From NCBI GenBank assembly GCA_019916065.1, contig CM034238.1, positions 35,308,402 through 35,372,401 of the forward strand: 64,000 nt of DNA, read 5' to 3'. The position numbers and the translations under genes were made by a program. This DNA is from Vitellaria paradoxa. Lineage: Eukaryota > Streptophyta > Magnoliopsida > Ericales > Sapotaceae. The notes below the pieces were generated by a model. The model did not search any database. It saw only the letters and a list, made by a program, of their open reading frames with translations, and was not told the origin of the DNA. This document shows, piece by piece, positions 1-11,699 of the stretch; the first letter of the stretch is position 1; each line of letters starts with the position of its first letter.

Positions 1-631
1 ACGTAATTCCACAAATTCATGTTTCAAAACTCATTCCTCTATGATTATATTTACTTAAACCTCTAAGAGTTAGCAAAGTATATATGCATTCAAAAGAATT
101 CAAAATTTAGCATTTATTAGTCATAAATGATCTAAATAGAAGAATGCACGTGTTGGTATGAAATCCGAAACACGTAGAGTACGTTATTCTACCACAAGAA
201 ATACTAGCAAGCCTATATTTATTTATTTTTTCCTTCAAGGTGTATAATTCAAAATAAACCTTAATCTCCAACCAATTATACCCTGAGTCACTACTAAACT
301 AAAGATTACCATTCATTCCAAAACTTATAACAATTTTATTTTATCCCACCAATTTACACAACAATTCTGCTATAGTCACCATTACCCGATGCTACGGTAT
401 ACAAACAAGAAGTTACACTAAATTTATATGCTAACTATTAAGGAGCATATTATCTAGTTAAAATAACAATTATAACACAATTTTCCAATCTCGCTACCCA
501 TGGTCCAAAGATGTCCTAAAATTTAAAACTACAACTAAACACTTAAACATGTTATCATATAACTACATAGCACTCAAAATAAAAGACCTCACTATCCCTA
601 GGTATTCTAAGCCTAGATTTTGATACTAATC
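1..631 (-). mobile_element. 5' untranslated internal end of a Ty3 element, minus strand
   Basis: This is non-coding AT-rich DNA. Its last ~100 bases match the leader of the better preserved Ty3 element at 17430-17602, sharing the phrase ATCCCTAGGTATTCTAA. Bases 613-630 are a decayed version of the iMet primer-binding site seen as the complement of TGGTATCAGAGCC at 17587-17599. The element therefore reads leftwards, and its gag-pol would lie left of the window. No coding capacity is visible in this part. Confidence 0.6.
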
Positions 632-1643
632 TGTCACGCCTCGAATTTTTCACAAACTCAAAGTGTTAACAAACAAACATAAATATCAAAAACATCAATT
701 TAAACTAATCAAAGCCAATCATATTTAACAATAATGAACTAAAAGCCTCCAAACTTAGATATAGAAAAAAAAAATCATCGTGGTCTCCCAAACCAAGGCT
801 AATACAATAACTGTTCCAACCAATAAACAAGAAAAACAAATAAATTAAGTAATTTTATGCTTTTTTTTTCTAAAATATAATTAATAAACTACTTTGACAT
901 TCCACTTCACGCAATCGATCCCATCATGACCATCATCCAGTTCAATACCCACACGTACATCTATAGTTGTAAAGGCTAAGCACAATAAAAAAAATTCCAC
1001 TAGTGCTCAAAAAGAATAAAAATTAAATAAATTATGCACAAGGTGTCCTATCATGAATCTCTAAAGTGCCATACCAACATACATCATATATATAAAATAT
1101 TCAAATTTAAATATTTTGAACACAAAATAAAATAAATTATTTCAATAAAATCACAATCTCAACTATTTGGTTAGGTACTGCTACCTAGTTAACGTACGCC
1201 TTAGTCATAGGATACTAAAAATATCAATTTAACTATATTTCGTAAGTTAGTAGCCTACTAGACATGATAACCAACTCCACGTGAGTTCCTAGTCTTTCAA
1301 CTAGTGGAGTTCTCAGTGCCGTCTATTTATCCCGGTACCTCTCTCAACCCAAAACCAAAATCATAAAATCAATGAATAAATAATTAATTTATTTATTAAA
1401 GTCCAAATCATTCTTTAAAAATATTTCTTTTCCTTATTTAAGATTCCATAATAAAACACAAATTTTAAAAATTAAAATTTTTGCACCAACTTAATTTCAA
1501 TTCCTTAAAATCAAAATCAATTTATACTTGTACTGTGGTGAGTGACCACAATTTTATTTTTTATGCTTTTTTTAGTTGTTTTTCTTATCATTATAAAGTG
1601 ATGAGTCACCGCTCTATTAGTTGCTTTTGTTATTGTTTCCCAT
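632..1643 (-). mobile_element. LTR of a Ty3 (Tekay/Del-like) element, right end cut
   Basis: The LTR begins TGTCACGCCTCGAATTTTTC directly after the degraded primer-binding site, as do the LTRs at 10523, 17603 and 33801. Family blocks recur inside, such as the stretch at 1150-1350 around CCAACTCCACGTGAGTTCCT, which parallels 11330-11420 and 34570-34680. The usual CATTACA/ATCACA end is not found. The sequence runs into the family E repeat at 1644, so the right limit is a junction rather than an LTR end. Confidence 0.6.
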
Positions 1644-3215
1644 TGATTACACTTGAAAAGTGTAATCATAAAACCTCCAATTTGACATAAACTATGCATT
1701 TTAGTAATTTATTTATGCATCTTATTATGTTTTACAGTAATTAGGTTTATTTTTCTTAGTTGCAGTGAAAATGATTCAATAAGCACAAGTGGGAGTCCCG
1801 AAGACGACGAAAATGATAAGGAATAGTTTAGAATACAAGTGCAGGAAGAGGGTGTCCGGACACCTTCAGGACACCTGGGACACGCGGGAGACGCGTTATT
1901 GCTTCGTTTTTAGGGTTTCACGCTTGGGTTATAAAAACCCCATGAGCAGCCGTTTAGGGGGGATTCTTCTCATCTTCTTCCCCACATTCTTGAGAGTTTT
2001 CTAGAGTTTTAGAGTGAGTTTTTATAGATTCTTGAAGATGTTTTTCAAGTTGGGAGTAGCTTTCTTTGGTTTTGTTTCACCATGCATTATCTTTCACTAT
2101 TCCTTTCGTTCTTCGAAGTACAGTACTGTTTTTGCGTAGATTAATAATATTTTTATTCGTAGTTTAGTTTATATTTATTCCTTCATCTCATTCTTTGATT
2201 TTTGTCTTAATGGTTGGATTCAATTGCATGGATTTCATTATGAATGTAGCGTAAAACCCTAGTTCTTGATTCAACGAATCAAGGAAGGGTAGTTTATAAA
2301 AAACGAAAGGATGTGTGTAGATCCTTCGTATGGTTTGTAAAAACTCGTGCGGAGTGATCTATGATTTTAAGGATCATTTTATTTTGTTTTAAACACTTTT
2401 GAAAATGGAAACCTTTGACTACATTCTCTGTAATCACTGGCAAAGGTTTTCGGGTAAACATTGATTTAATGATTTTGGGCAAATTAAAATTGATTTCTTA
2501 AACAAATCTGATTTTGGTTGTTTGAAAAACCTTCGAAAACAAGAGTTTTTGACTATGTTCTCTGTAATCACTGGTAAAAACTCTTGAATATAATTTTCTT
2601 AATAATTTTTGAATAAACCCTAATTTAGGTTTGAAACCGAATGTTTTCTTAGAAAATCTTTCCAGTTTTATTATCCATAATGAAACGTGATTTTAAAACT
2701 GAGTATCGGATATTTTCTGAACTTTAATGAGAATACTTTTCCCAGTCTATGGCTCCTTTGATGTGAGCTATAGATTATAGTTTTAACACATCCCGTAGTG
2801 AAGTAGTAAACTAGCCAGAATTGAAAGTTGAATCAAGAATCATTTTAGTTATCTTGAATGCTTAATTTTATTGCTTTCATTATTTTAGTTTAGTTTAATT
2901 TTGTATCTTGCTTTTCTATTAGTTGGAATAAAAGTAATTTAATTTCTTGAATGCTAGTTCAGTTAAGGTTTGCAATTTACTTTTATTTGATTGCTGGTTA
3001 CTTAATCAACTCTTCTCAAAACCTAAAACTTGTTTTATTTTCTTTTCTTGTCTTTTAAAATGAAACAGTAGGTAGAAGAACTTAGAAAACTCTACTGTTC
3101 AATCTCATAGTTCCCTGTGGATTCGACCTCGGACTCACCAAGTTAAAACTACACCGCACACCCTTGCACTTGAGGGTTAATTAGACGCACATTCTACACG
3201 CAGTCACCTATTACT
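1644..3215 (+). repeat. LTR-like 1.5-kb repeat, family E copy 1
   Basis: This copy matches the reverse complement of 5567-7075. Both start TGATTACACTTGAAAAGTGT. Both carry the block around TTGATTCAACGAATCAAG and short tracts reading TGTAATCACTGG. Both end in a region with CCCTGTGGATTCGACCTCGG followed by CACTTGAG. A TATA-like GGTTATAAAAACC lies at 1926-1940, and a GC-rich phrase built on GTCCGGACACC lies at 1848-1895. It has TG at its start and no protein, so it looks like a solo LTR of an Athila- or Tat-like Ty3 element, but the family name is uncertain. No clean 5-bp target duplication was found. Confidence 0.55.
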
Positions 3216-3850
3216 TTTTATGAAGGTAAGGTTTTATTCCCCCTCCATCATGTACACTTTTATTTCATTAATAAATTGGTAGGGGTCCCTACCAAACCCC
3301 TTTCCTGCTAAGGAGGCTTTATTTAAAAAAAAACTACACATAATAAATTTAATTTTTATTTAACATTACCTTTTCCTTAACAAATCAAATCTACTGCAAA
3401 ATAAAGAAAAGTGTGCCTTCAAATTGGACCTGTAGCTTCCAATTGCAACAAAAATATAGTATCTACCTTCTGGATTTGCTTTTCTTTTCTTTTCTTTCTT
3501 TTTTTTTTTTTAACTTGTGGTATACATGTACAAGCCTATATATATAAATATACATACACATAAATTATCTGTCAAATGACTTTAAGAATTCACATGGAAT
3601 TAGGTTACTAACTATTTGAATGGGCATGAGATACATAACCTTCATGTTACCAACTTGCACCGCCTTAACTACATTATATTAATTATATATATATATATAT
3701 TTTCACACATACCAACTGTGTAAATATATATACACATAATATATATACATGAAGATATTATCAACTTGTCGTTTAAAGCATTTAAATAGTAATAAAATGC
3801 TTGTTTAATTCACTTTATCCAATCTACACCCCAAGTTAACTACCATTTAC

Positions 3851-3886
<36 letters not shown>

Positions 3887-3913
3887 CGTTGTTGTTGTTA
3901 TTGTCGTCGTTGT
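3216..3913. other. AT-rich spacer with microsatellites
   Basis: No gene is visible. The stretch holds pyrimidine runs near 3480-3513, TA/AT runs at 3540-3745, and a trinucleotide run of ATT at about 3850-3886. The ATT run continues as GTT/GTC triplets up to the Tat-type LTR. Asparagine-rich or leucine-rich open frames over the ATT run come from the simple repeat and are not genes. Confidence 0.6.
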
Positions 3914-4430
3914 TGTTATTGGAGAGGATGGTTGGAAGGGATGGTCGACACATGGCCCACGTCCACAAAGGGACACTTAGCAACCATCTAAGCTGCCACT
4001 TGTCCCCGTCACGTCTGATAAAGATATGGGTTGTACCCTCCGCCACCATGCACTACGATGCTAACCTAATCTACTCCACGATGTACCACAGTTCTAATTC
4101 AACTTGCCCCACAATCCATGATACCCAGATTATGGTGTGCATTGTCCATTACGAAAGGACCACACGAATCTGGAAAAGCTATATATAGAAGATGAACGAG
4201 GGAGGGAGATAAGCACTATTCACCATACAAATACCTAGCCAAAATTAATTCTGATCGTCTTCTTTTTCCATACATTATCTAACTTGACTGTTGGAGGGGC
4301 ATTCGGTTGCTTTGTTTTAGTGTTTAAGCAAAGAGTTGAAAAGCCTGAGATGTCATTATCACCAGACCATATGTCCGACCTTGTCACAGAAACTCTTCCA
4401 GCTAGCTGGAGAGGTCAGCAGAGGACCTCA
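3914..4430 (+). mobile_element. 5' LTR of a Tat-type Ty3 retrotransposon
   Basis: The segment starts TGTTATTGGAGAGG and ends GAGGACCTCA, and is immediately followed by a primer-binding site. It aligns over its whole length (by eye about 85%) with the LTR at 26354-26858. Both share ACACATGGCCCAC, CACGTCTGATAAAGAT, a TATA-like GCTATATATAG at 4178-4188 and GGAGATAAGCACTATTCACC. The left end abuts the ATT microsatellite. Confidence 0.7.
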
Positions 4431-4450
4431 TTGGCACCATCTATGGGAAT
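4431..4450 (+). other. Primer-binding site of the Tat-type element
   Basis: TTGGCACCATCTATGGGAA directly after the LTR is a mutated form of the TTGGCGCCGTCTGTGGGAA type of tRNA-complementary primer site common in Tat/Retand-like Ty3 elements. It fixes the element on the plus strand. Confidence 0.6.
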
Positions 4451-5499
4451 CTAGATCACACTCCCATAAAGTACACAATCTATCAGCAGCAAAGATGAGC
4501 AGAAGCATTAGAGAAGATCGACCAGGCCGTGACCTCCTAGGGTTAGATCAAAAGTTTCGAGGAGATTTGTTAAGCATGAATAGCCTCTTTAGCATAATCA
4601 ATCTGCTAGGAATGAACAACCTAGGGAGTCCGAATCATCTGAGGGGCCCCATAACCATCACGCTGTCAATCACGACCTCCCAATATAGAATGGGCTCACC
4701 TTGGGTCAGTTTTAAGTGAAAATACAGCAGAATGAGCATGAGTTGGAAATCTCTCGCAATAAAATTGGTCTGTATGCTGAATATTCATAGGCTGAAGATC
4801 GAGGCCATCATTCTCATCGTGACTCTTATAGACATGGGAGTGGCAAGCCATCCCAATGCTCATCCAAAAAGTGGAGCCCTACACCATAACGAAGGAGGAA
4901 ATGACATCCATCATCAGATTACTCCCGTTCCCCTCGACAGGATACAAAAGGATAGTCCAATTCAGACTCCCATAGGAGTGAAGCTCATTCTAAGCAAGCA
5001 CACTTGTCAACAGGTAAACAGGCTAAAGGAGATGAAAATAACTTGAAAGGATACATGCTCAAACAACTTGTTAACTGCATTGACCATAAGGCAGAGCATT
5101 CTACCCACCACCTAGCCAGGTGAGCCCTTAGTTGGATCGTCACCTCACCATTTATCACTCCGTCGAACAAATGGAGCCACATCGCAAGTTCACTCCACCA
5201 AGGTTCACGCTTTATGATAGAAAAGCTAATTCAGTGGGGCACGTACACCATTACAAGTGAGTGATGTCTTTGTGGAGTTACAATGATGCAATCATGTGCA
5301 AAGTCTTCCCTTCTAGCTTCAGAGAAGTGACTTTAAAATGGCTGGATAAATTGGAACCAGGTTCAATCAATACTTGGTCTCAATTGGCAGAGGCTTTTGT
5401 GGTGCGTTTTATCGCCAACAGTAAGAAACCTCGGTTAGTAAACATGTTGAAAACAATGAGGAAGGGGAGAAACAAGGGTCTAAGGGGCTATGCTCGGTG

Positions 5500-5566
5500 C
5501 TACTTTGTGGTATACAATGAAGTAGAGGTTTGTTCCGAGTAGATCGCCATGGGATCCTTCAAGCTT
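5500..5566 (+). repeat. 67-bp direct repeat, left copy
   Basis: This piece of gag (CTACTTTGTGGTATAC ... TTCAAGCTT) recurs without visible change at 7076-7142, on the other side of the family E insertion. Gag reads correctly from the end of the right copy into 7143, so the original single copy was duplicated around the inserted DNA. Confidence 0.85.
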
Positions 5567-7075
5567 CCGACCCTAAATTGTGTTTCAGGTTCTACCTCTC
5601 AAGTGCAAGAGGGCAATCGTAGTTTTAAAACTCGGTGAGTACCGAGGTCGAATCCACAGGGAGGGCTTTGTTGAAAGCTTTAGACTTGTTCTCTTAATTA
5701 GTAGGTGAACCTAAATTAATTTAAACTAATTTTTTTTAGCAACTCAAACTTTTGTTTTAGATTCTAAATAAAAGAAATTCAATTTAATTCTAGAATGCAA
5801 ACAAAGCATCTACTCTAAATTTTAAAGTGAATAAATCACTCATAAATTAAATTAAATAACAAGCACAATACTAAAAAGGTTCTTGATCCAACTTTCAAGT
5901 CCGGGTAGTTCACTACTTTACCTTGGGATGTTTTTATTCAAATCTAGATTAGGGTTTAATTCGAAAAGTGTTAAGAATATTGTAATCAAAGGTCAGTACC
6001 AGTGATCTCAAGCGAATATGGTTAAAGACCTTTGTTTCCAAAAGTTTTTCAAACAAACGAAACTAGAAATGAATTCAAAACCTATTTTTAACCTTATTCG
6101 AAAGTATGTAAACGGTTATATTCGAAAACCCATACCAGTGACTTCAAACAAGTGTGGTTAAAGATTTTCGGTTTCGAATGTTTTCGAAACAAGTTGAAAA
6201 TAGATTTTGAAAGGTAAATCCCTTTGAAAAAGGTTTTGCAACCTTTGTGAAGAGACTATGAACACCCCAAAACTTTTCGTGAACTACCCTTTCTTGATTC
6301 GTTGAATCAAGATTAGGGTTTTACGCTACGACTACTTTAAGCATCTTAAAAACAATAAAATAGCATTCAATCATACGAAAAGAGAATTGAAACAAGCAAA
6401 ACATGATATTACGAAACATATTGAAATAAAACGAAATAGATTAAAGTGCAACTTACAACGTAAAGCGAATATAAAAGACGAGGTGAATAATCACTACAAA
6501 GACAACGATGAAAGCTCCAACGAAAACCATGAATCCACGCATCTAAGTTTAAAAAAAACTAATCTAAAAACTCCCAAAATTCTATTCTAACGCTCAATTG
6601 AAGGTGCAAAATCAAAAAGGGCTTCTCCTCTTTCTTGGCCGTGCAATAGCTCTCTTTATAGATGCAAGGAAACCTCAAAAGAGGTGCTTTCCCGGGGCTA
6701 TTGTAAATCACGGGTGGTCCCGACCGTCTGGAGAGGGGGTCGGGACTGTCTGAAGATTTGTATTTTTTGTGGTCCCAACCGTCTGGGTGACGGTGGGGAC
6801 CGTCTAGTTTTTCCTTCATTGCTTTCTTTCCTTCTCTTGGTTAGGTCTTTGGGCTAGTCTTTTCCATCGAAGATGAGGTTCGAACCATGACTTTTTCTTT
6901 GTCTTCTTGGCCCTCTCCATAGCTATAAACTTCGACATCCTTACCCTTTTTCCTACAAATAAAATAATAAAAGTATAAGTAACACAATAACACTAAAACT
7001 TCAACTTTACTTATTTTAATGCATGAATAAGTGTTGAGTTACGGAGTTTGTAATTACACTTTTCAAGTGTAATCA
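5567..7075 (-). repeat. LTR-like 1.5-kb repeat, family E copy 2
   Basis: This is the reverse complement of the same family as 1644-3215. On the minus strand it starts at 7075 with TGATTACACTTGAAAAGTGT and ends near 5581 with the CCCTGTGGATTCGACCTCGG block (5638-5665) and CACTTGAGAGGTAGAACCTG. A TATA-like CATCTATAAAGAG lies at 6653-6665 (minus). At 6712-6808 four copies of a phrase based on GACCGTCTGG occur, partly in inverted form. It carries no protein, PBS or PPT, so it looks like a solo LTR. It interrupts the Tat-type gag and is flanked by 67-bp rather than 5-bp duplications. Confidence 0.6.
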
Positions 7076-7142
7076 CTACTTTGTGGTATACAATGAAGTA
7101 GAGGTTTGTTCCGAGTAGATCGCCATGGGATCCTTCAAGCTT
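7076..7142 (+). repeat. 67-bp direct repeat, right copy
   Basis: Second copy of 5500-5566. Its end joins in frame to the rest of gag (SLSHDDKLW from 7143), which marks it as the copy adjoining the original downstream sequence. Confidence 0.85.
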
Positions 7143-8350
7143 AGCCTATCACATGATGATAAACTTTGGCAATTTTTGACAAAAAGGCCAGTTGGTGACC
7201 TAGCCGATCTGATGAGCTGAGTTGAAAAATACTAAGGTTGACAATGAGAGCATGAGTGCAGAAAAGGAAAATCTAAGAAAAGAGAAAGAGAAAATGAAGG
7301 CTTGTGTTCGCGATAACAGACCAACCAGGGAATAAAGCAAGAAAGATGTGTTCGGAGTGATCAACATGATCTTCAAAATGCCAATTTTCAAATTGTTACC
7401 CAAGATCAAGGACAAGCCCTTCTTTGTATAGCCACGAAAAATTGGTGGAGATCCGTCCGAAGAGAAGCAAGCCCCGCACTATGCCTACCATCGGGATAAG
7501 GACCATCGTACAGGAGAGTGCTAAGCATTCAAACATCACTTAGAGGAGCTAGTGTGTGTAGGTTATTTGTGTGATTACGTCGATGATTAGCAAAGTAGAG
7601 AGCAAGCTGCTAAGCCCCCCAAAGATGATCGGCCTCCTGAGCACAGTGACAGGCTTATCTAAAAGGTCATCAATGTGGTGTACCTCAGGTACGAGTCTCG
7701 AGAGGGAGAAGTTAAGTCTCGAGCTGACTACATAAGAGTGGCCCACCTTAAAGAGGTGCTAAACATGGGTAACCCGACTCCCTATAGTCAGAAAAGAAGA
7801 AGGACAAAACCAGGCCAAGAGATTGCATTCACTGATGATGACATAAAAAGAGTCCAAAAACCACACACACCTTGGTGGTTACCCTAGAAGTCAGTGATTG
7901 CAAGGTGCGCCATATTCTCATTGACTAAAGTAGCTCAACAGAGGTGATGTATTATAGGCTCTTCAAAGAGCTCAGCAAGTTAGAATCTAACCTTGTTCCA
8001 GCTCATTGCGCCTTGATTGGTTTCAGTTTAGCACCTGTCTAGCCACTTGGGAGGGTCAGCATTCTTGTCCAAGCTGGACCCATAGAACTATGTATAGGGT
8101 TTCTAGTGGTAGATGTTCTATCCTACAATACTATAATGGGATAGCCATGGCTATACAAGATGAAGGCCATTGCCTCTACTTACCATCAGATGTTTAAATT
8201 CCCAACTCCACAACTCAGTCACAGGAGATCAGATTATCTCTAAAAGGTGCTTCTTGGTCACCACTGGGGCCAAGAATATACTCAATGAGGTCAAGTTTAT
8301 AGTTGAAGCAGAGGACACTTCAACCTTGGAAGATGTACTGACACGTTTCT

Positions 8351-9924
8351 CTAGTTTAATACATGAGGTTGTAAAATTAAATGTTATAACACATTTTCGT
8401 ATTATAAAAAAAAATCAATCACAAAAGTAAAGTATGTTTTCTTATACGTTAAAAAGTGGTGCCCTAATAGGTCTAAAAATAATAAATAAATAATAACACA
8501 TGAATTTTCTTTGTATCTCAACAGAGGAAAATCTACTAGACTACGAAAAACAAAGTTATATCATTTAGAATTACTTGCTCTGTTATGATGACCAGATTGT
8601 TAGGGTTGTATCTCTAAATGTGGCTCTGTCGTCTGAATTGGAGTCTCAACATTCCTCTTCTGTTGCAGTTGTAATCTTCTCACTAATGGCTCTTGCTGAT
8701 GTTGGATCGCATCTTTTACATTTCTCCTCCGATGTGACAAGGACTGTGGTGATTGTATATTATGTGTGGGTGAGATTACCTGATATGTAAGCATTTTCCT
8801 GCTATTTTCTGGTCTGCCTTTTCGTCTGCCAATTTTGTAACGCCCAACAATATTCTGTTATAATTAAATATTAGTTTATAAGCAAACAAAAAATTAAAAA
8901 ATAAAATATAAGCCAACAGTTTATAATCAAGTAAAACACATAAAACCACAGTGAAAAACTGCACAGAATTTAAATAAAAGGCAAAAAAGGTACAACAAAA
9001 AACTGCACAGAATTAAATAAAAAAGCACAGAAAATACAATAAAAATTTGCACAGAATAAAAAAAACTACACAAAAAGTGCAACAAAAAACTGCACAACAT
9101 AAAAAAATTGCATAGTATAAAAAAACTACACAAAGTAAAAAATACTGCACAAAAAATACAACAACAAAATTGCACATTATAAATAAAAAAACGTAAAAAA
9201 AAAAAAACACTACACAATAGTTTTGGCTGAGACAAGTAGCCAATTTTGCACTAGCAAGAGAAAAACTTGACAAGGTTTTAGCTTTTCTACCTTGCAAATA
9301 AAGGATCTTGTATGCTCATAAGCCCAACATCATTAGTTGACCTTGACGGTATGTGTTTGTGTGTTTAGATGCAATAGATGAATCGAGGTACTATGAATTC
9401 AAGGAATTAGGCGAGATTAGCTGGGATGTTAGTGGATAAATAGGATTACTTTTTAGGTCCATCGAATAATTATGGTATCCATTCGCTACATTCAAAAGTC
9501 AATGATCATCCCTATTAAGAAAAATTCAAGAGTTTTTAGAATATCAACATACTGTTTTCAGATAAGTAGGAAAGTGAACACATAAATTTTTAATGTTAGT
9601 AAAACAAGCATCAATAATCGAAGTACATAAAGCACCTAAAATGTATAGAACCAGGCTAAATTTTTTATTAATAAATTGAAATTTATTGTTAAAAACAAAA
9701 AAAAAAAGCATTAAAGAGATACCCCTCAATTATAGTAATGTGTAAATCCTTCTCTTATGTGCCCAGACTTACAACGAATGAACAAAAGAAAAAAAAAAGA
9801 TTAGTTTCAGTCCACTAGGATGCATGACACCAAGTACACTAGGCTATTGACATATTTTAGGACATTGATCTATGCCTCCCATATTTTGGATAAGCAAGAC
9901 TTAACACCTTTCCGAGTAAAGATT
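8351..9924. other. Unassigned AT-rich region with a TGCACA-rich minisatellite
   Basis: No gene can be supported. At 8837 the sequence TGTAACGCCCAACAATATTC resembles the start of a Ty3 LTR (TGTMACGCCC), but no matching end is seen. From about 8930 to 9215 an irregular repeat of (A)n-CTGCACA / TACACA units occurs roughly every 15-40 bases. It produces phenylalanine/cysteine-rich chance ORFs on the minus strand. 9310-9420 resembles 20965-21045 (both contain a GACGRTATGTGTTT block), so it belongs to another dispersed repeat that I cannot name. Confidence 0.5.
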
Positions 9925-9929
9925 ATCAC

Positions 9930-10106
9930 TGATAAAAGAAAAGAATAAACGAAAAAGTTGGGAAAATTATATGTATTAAATGTGTGAAATACAACGAAGT
10001 AATAACCTTATTTATAGGGTTACAAAGTAGAAATAAAATAATAGGTAAACTCTACTTTTATAAGTTTACCTAAACTCTACTACTAGTTATTTAATATGCA
10101 TTAACA
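9930..10106 (-). repeat. 3' LTR of the TRIM-like element
   Basis: It runs TGATAAAAGAAAAGAATAAA to ATATGCATTAACA on the plus strand, which on the minus strand gives TGTTAATGCATATT ... TTTTATCA with TG/CA ends. It carries the TATA-like CTTATTTATAGGG at 10007-10019, near where LTR promoters of this size sit. It is 33 bp shorter than the right copy because the CTCTACTA block is present once here and twice at 18800-18860. Confidence 0.8.
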
Positions 10107-10252
10107 TCCCCCTTCAAACCCAAGGTGGGAAATTAGAGACCAACTTGAGTTTGGAGGCTAAGAACTAGAAGGCAGTCAACACACCCCTTTTGTTTCACGC
10201 AGGTTACACACGCCCAAAGGCCACGAACTTAGCCTTTGTTACACACTTGAAG

Positions 10253-10522
10253 TGTGAGGGACTGTAAGGGACCTGCCCGTGAAGGACTCTGCATATAGGA
10301 GAGTGAAGTCGGAGGTAAAGCAGAGAAGCAATGCCTTCCATCCCACATCGTCTGGGTCATAGAAGGATGTGGCATATATGTAATATTCGATATTAATATA
10401 GTACAACGCGTTTTAAAACTGTGATGGTACTAGATTCAATGGGAACTCTATGGTTAAGCATGCTTCAATGGGGGCAGTACCATGATAGGTGACCTCCTGG
10501 GAAGCAGCTTACCAAGCCCAAT
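10253..10522 (+). mobile_element. Cassandra-like LTR with 5S-rRNA-like segment, cut by the Ty3 insertion
   Basis: The segment begins TGTGAGGGACTGTAAGGGAC and contains TCCCACATCG, ACAACGCGTTTTAAAAC and a 5S-rRNA-like stretch (about 10430-10510). The stretch includes GGTTAAGCATGCTTC and GGTGACCTCCTGGGAAG, matching the internal control regions of plant 5S genes. The full right-hand copy at 17812-18109 continues with AGTAGACAATATTATAC and ends GGTCATTACA. This copy stops at 10522, where a Ty3 LTR begins. LTRs that contain a 5S sequence are the hallmark of the Cassandra TRIM family. The left flank TGAAG (10248-10252) only partly matches CAAAG at 18110-18114. Confidence 0.75.
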
Positions 10523-11660
10523 TGTCACACCCCGAATTTCATAATCTGAGTGTCTGGGGCGTGAACAAAAGAACACGTATTACATCATTTAATTACTTTC
10601 CCCCTGTCCCACACCAGAGCCATACACACACTCTATAGAGCAAGGAATATAAAAAAGTAAACAAAACAAAACTTTAACTTTAAATAAATGCCTTAGTTAA
10701 AATCAACTAGGCAGCAAAGCTCTAAAATTAAACCCAACCAATCACCAAAAAAAAAAAAAAATAATTAACATTCACCTCAAAAATAGAGGTTTACCACAAT
10801 CCACTAAAAAAAAAAAAATTCTAGAGTCTAAAATAATTACATAAAAATAATAAATAAAACTTTAATTCCTATGCTTAGAAGGTCCAGCATGTGACTCAAA
10901 TTCATTACCTGCATCACAAGCTGTAAGGAGATGGGCACTAATACCACGTGTGCTCAGAACCCTAATAATAATAATAATAATATAAATGCAGTATGCCCTA
11001 ACGTACTACTAAGTAAAATAATTATGCACAAGTAGCAATTTCAAGTAAGAAATTTTAAATTTATCAATTTATCTTTGTTGCAATTTAATTGTGTTTTAGT
11101 CTCACATAATACATCAAAGAAAACAATTTGATTTCAAGGTACTGCTACTTGGTTGTCTCGTTGGTTGTCTCGTAGAAACAAGACCAACTAATATACATCA
11201 TCCTTTGATGTCTGCTTGGTTGTCCCGTAGAAACAGGACCTAACCAATATACACCATCATTCGGTGTCTGGTTCCTAGGCCAAAGCCTTAGGAATATAAT
11301 ATGCCACCCGTAGGCACCTGCTCGTTCGTTGGTTACTAGCCTATTGGAATCGATAACTAACCCCGCGTGGGTTTTGGGACTTTCAACCCTTAGGTACGTA
11401 TACCCGATATTTTTAGTACCCCTCAACCCAAACAAAACACAACATCATATTTCCCTTTTTAATTCCACATCAAATAAACTCTTTTTAATGAAGGTTTTAA
11501 ACCTCATTAATCCTCAATTCACCAACACAGTGAATAATATAAAATTTTATTTCATTAACCGGTCAATATCATGAATAATATTCACAATGCTATGTATATA
11601 TTTTCAGTTAATAATGTCGGGTCTTATGTGTACATTCAATCAATAACATATCAAGGAATT

Positions 11661-11699
<39 letters not shown>

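Larger units (their letters stand above)
4495..8350 (+). pseudogene. Degenerate gag-protease of a Tat-type Ty3 element
   Basis: Gag and protease can be followed through many stops and frameshifts. From 5171 the translation reads FTPPRFTLYDRKANS, then (5261-5542) a retrotransposon-gag domain with PGSINTWSQLAEAFVVRF. After an inserted repeat (5567-7075) gag resumes at 7143 with SLSHDDKLWQFLTKRP. Near 7480-7560 there is a zinc-knuckle-like YHRDKDHRTGEC followed by HHLEELVCVGYL, typical of Tat/Ogre gag. At 7830-8210 the aspartic-protease region follows, with EIAFTDDDIKRVQKPH and later WLYKMKAIASTYHQMFKFPT in another frame. Reverse transcriptase, RNase H and integrase are absent after about 8350. 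Plus strand, same orientation as the LTR at 3914. It cannot make a functional protein. Confidence 0.7.

Noticed and set aside
3840..4049. ORF with a long asparagine run
   Set aside because: It is produced by the ATT/GTT trinucleotide repeat; the rest lies in an LTR on the opposite strand.
8575..8790. Possible small gene with 71 codons
   Set aside because: No recognisable motif, no start context and opposite-strand ORF of equal length; treated as chance.
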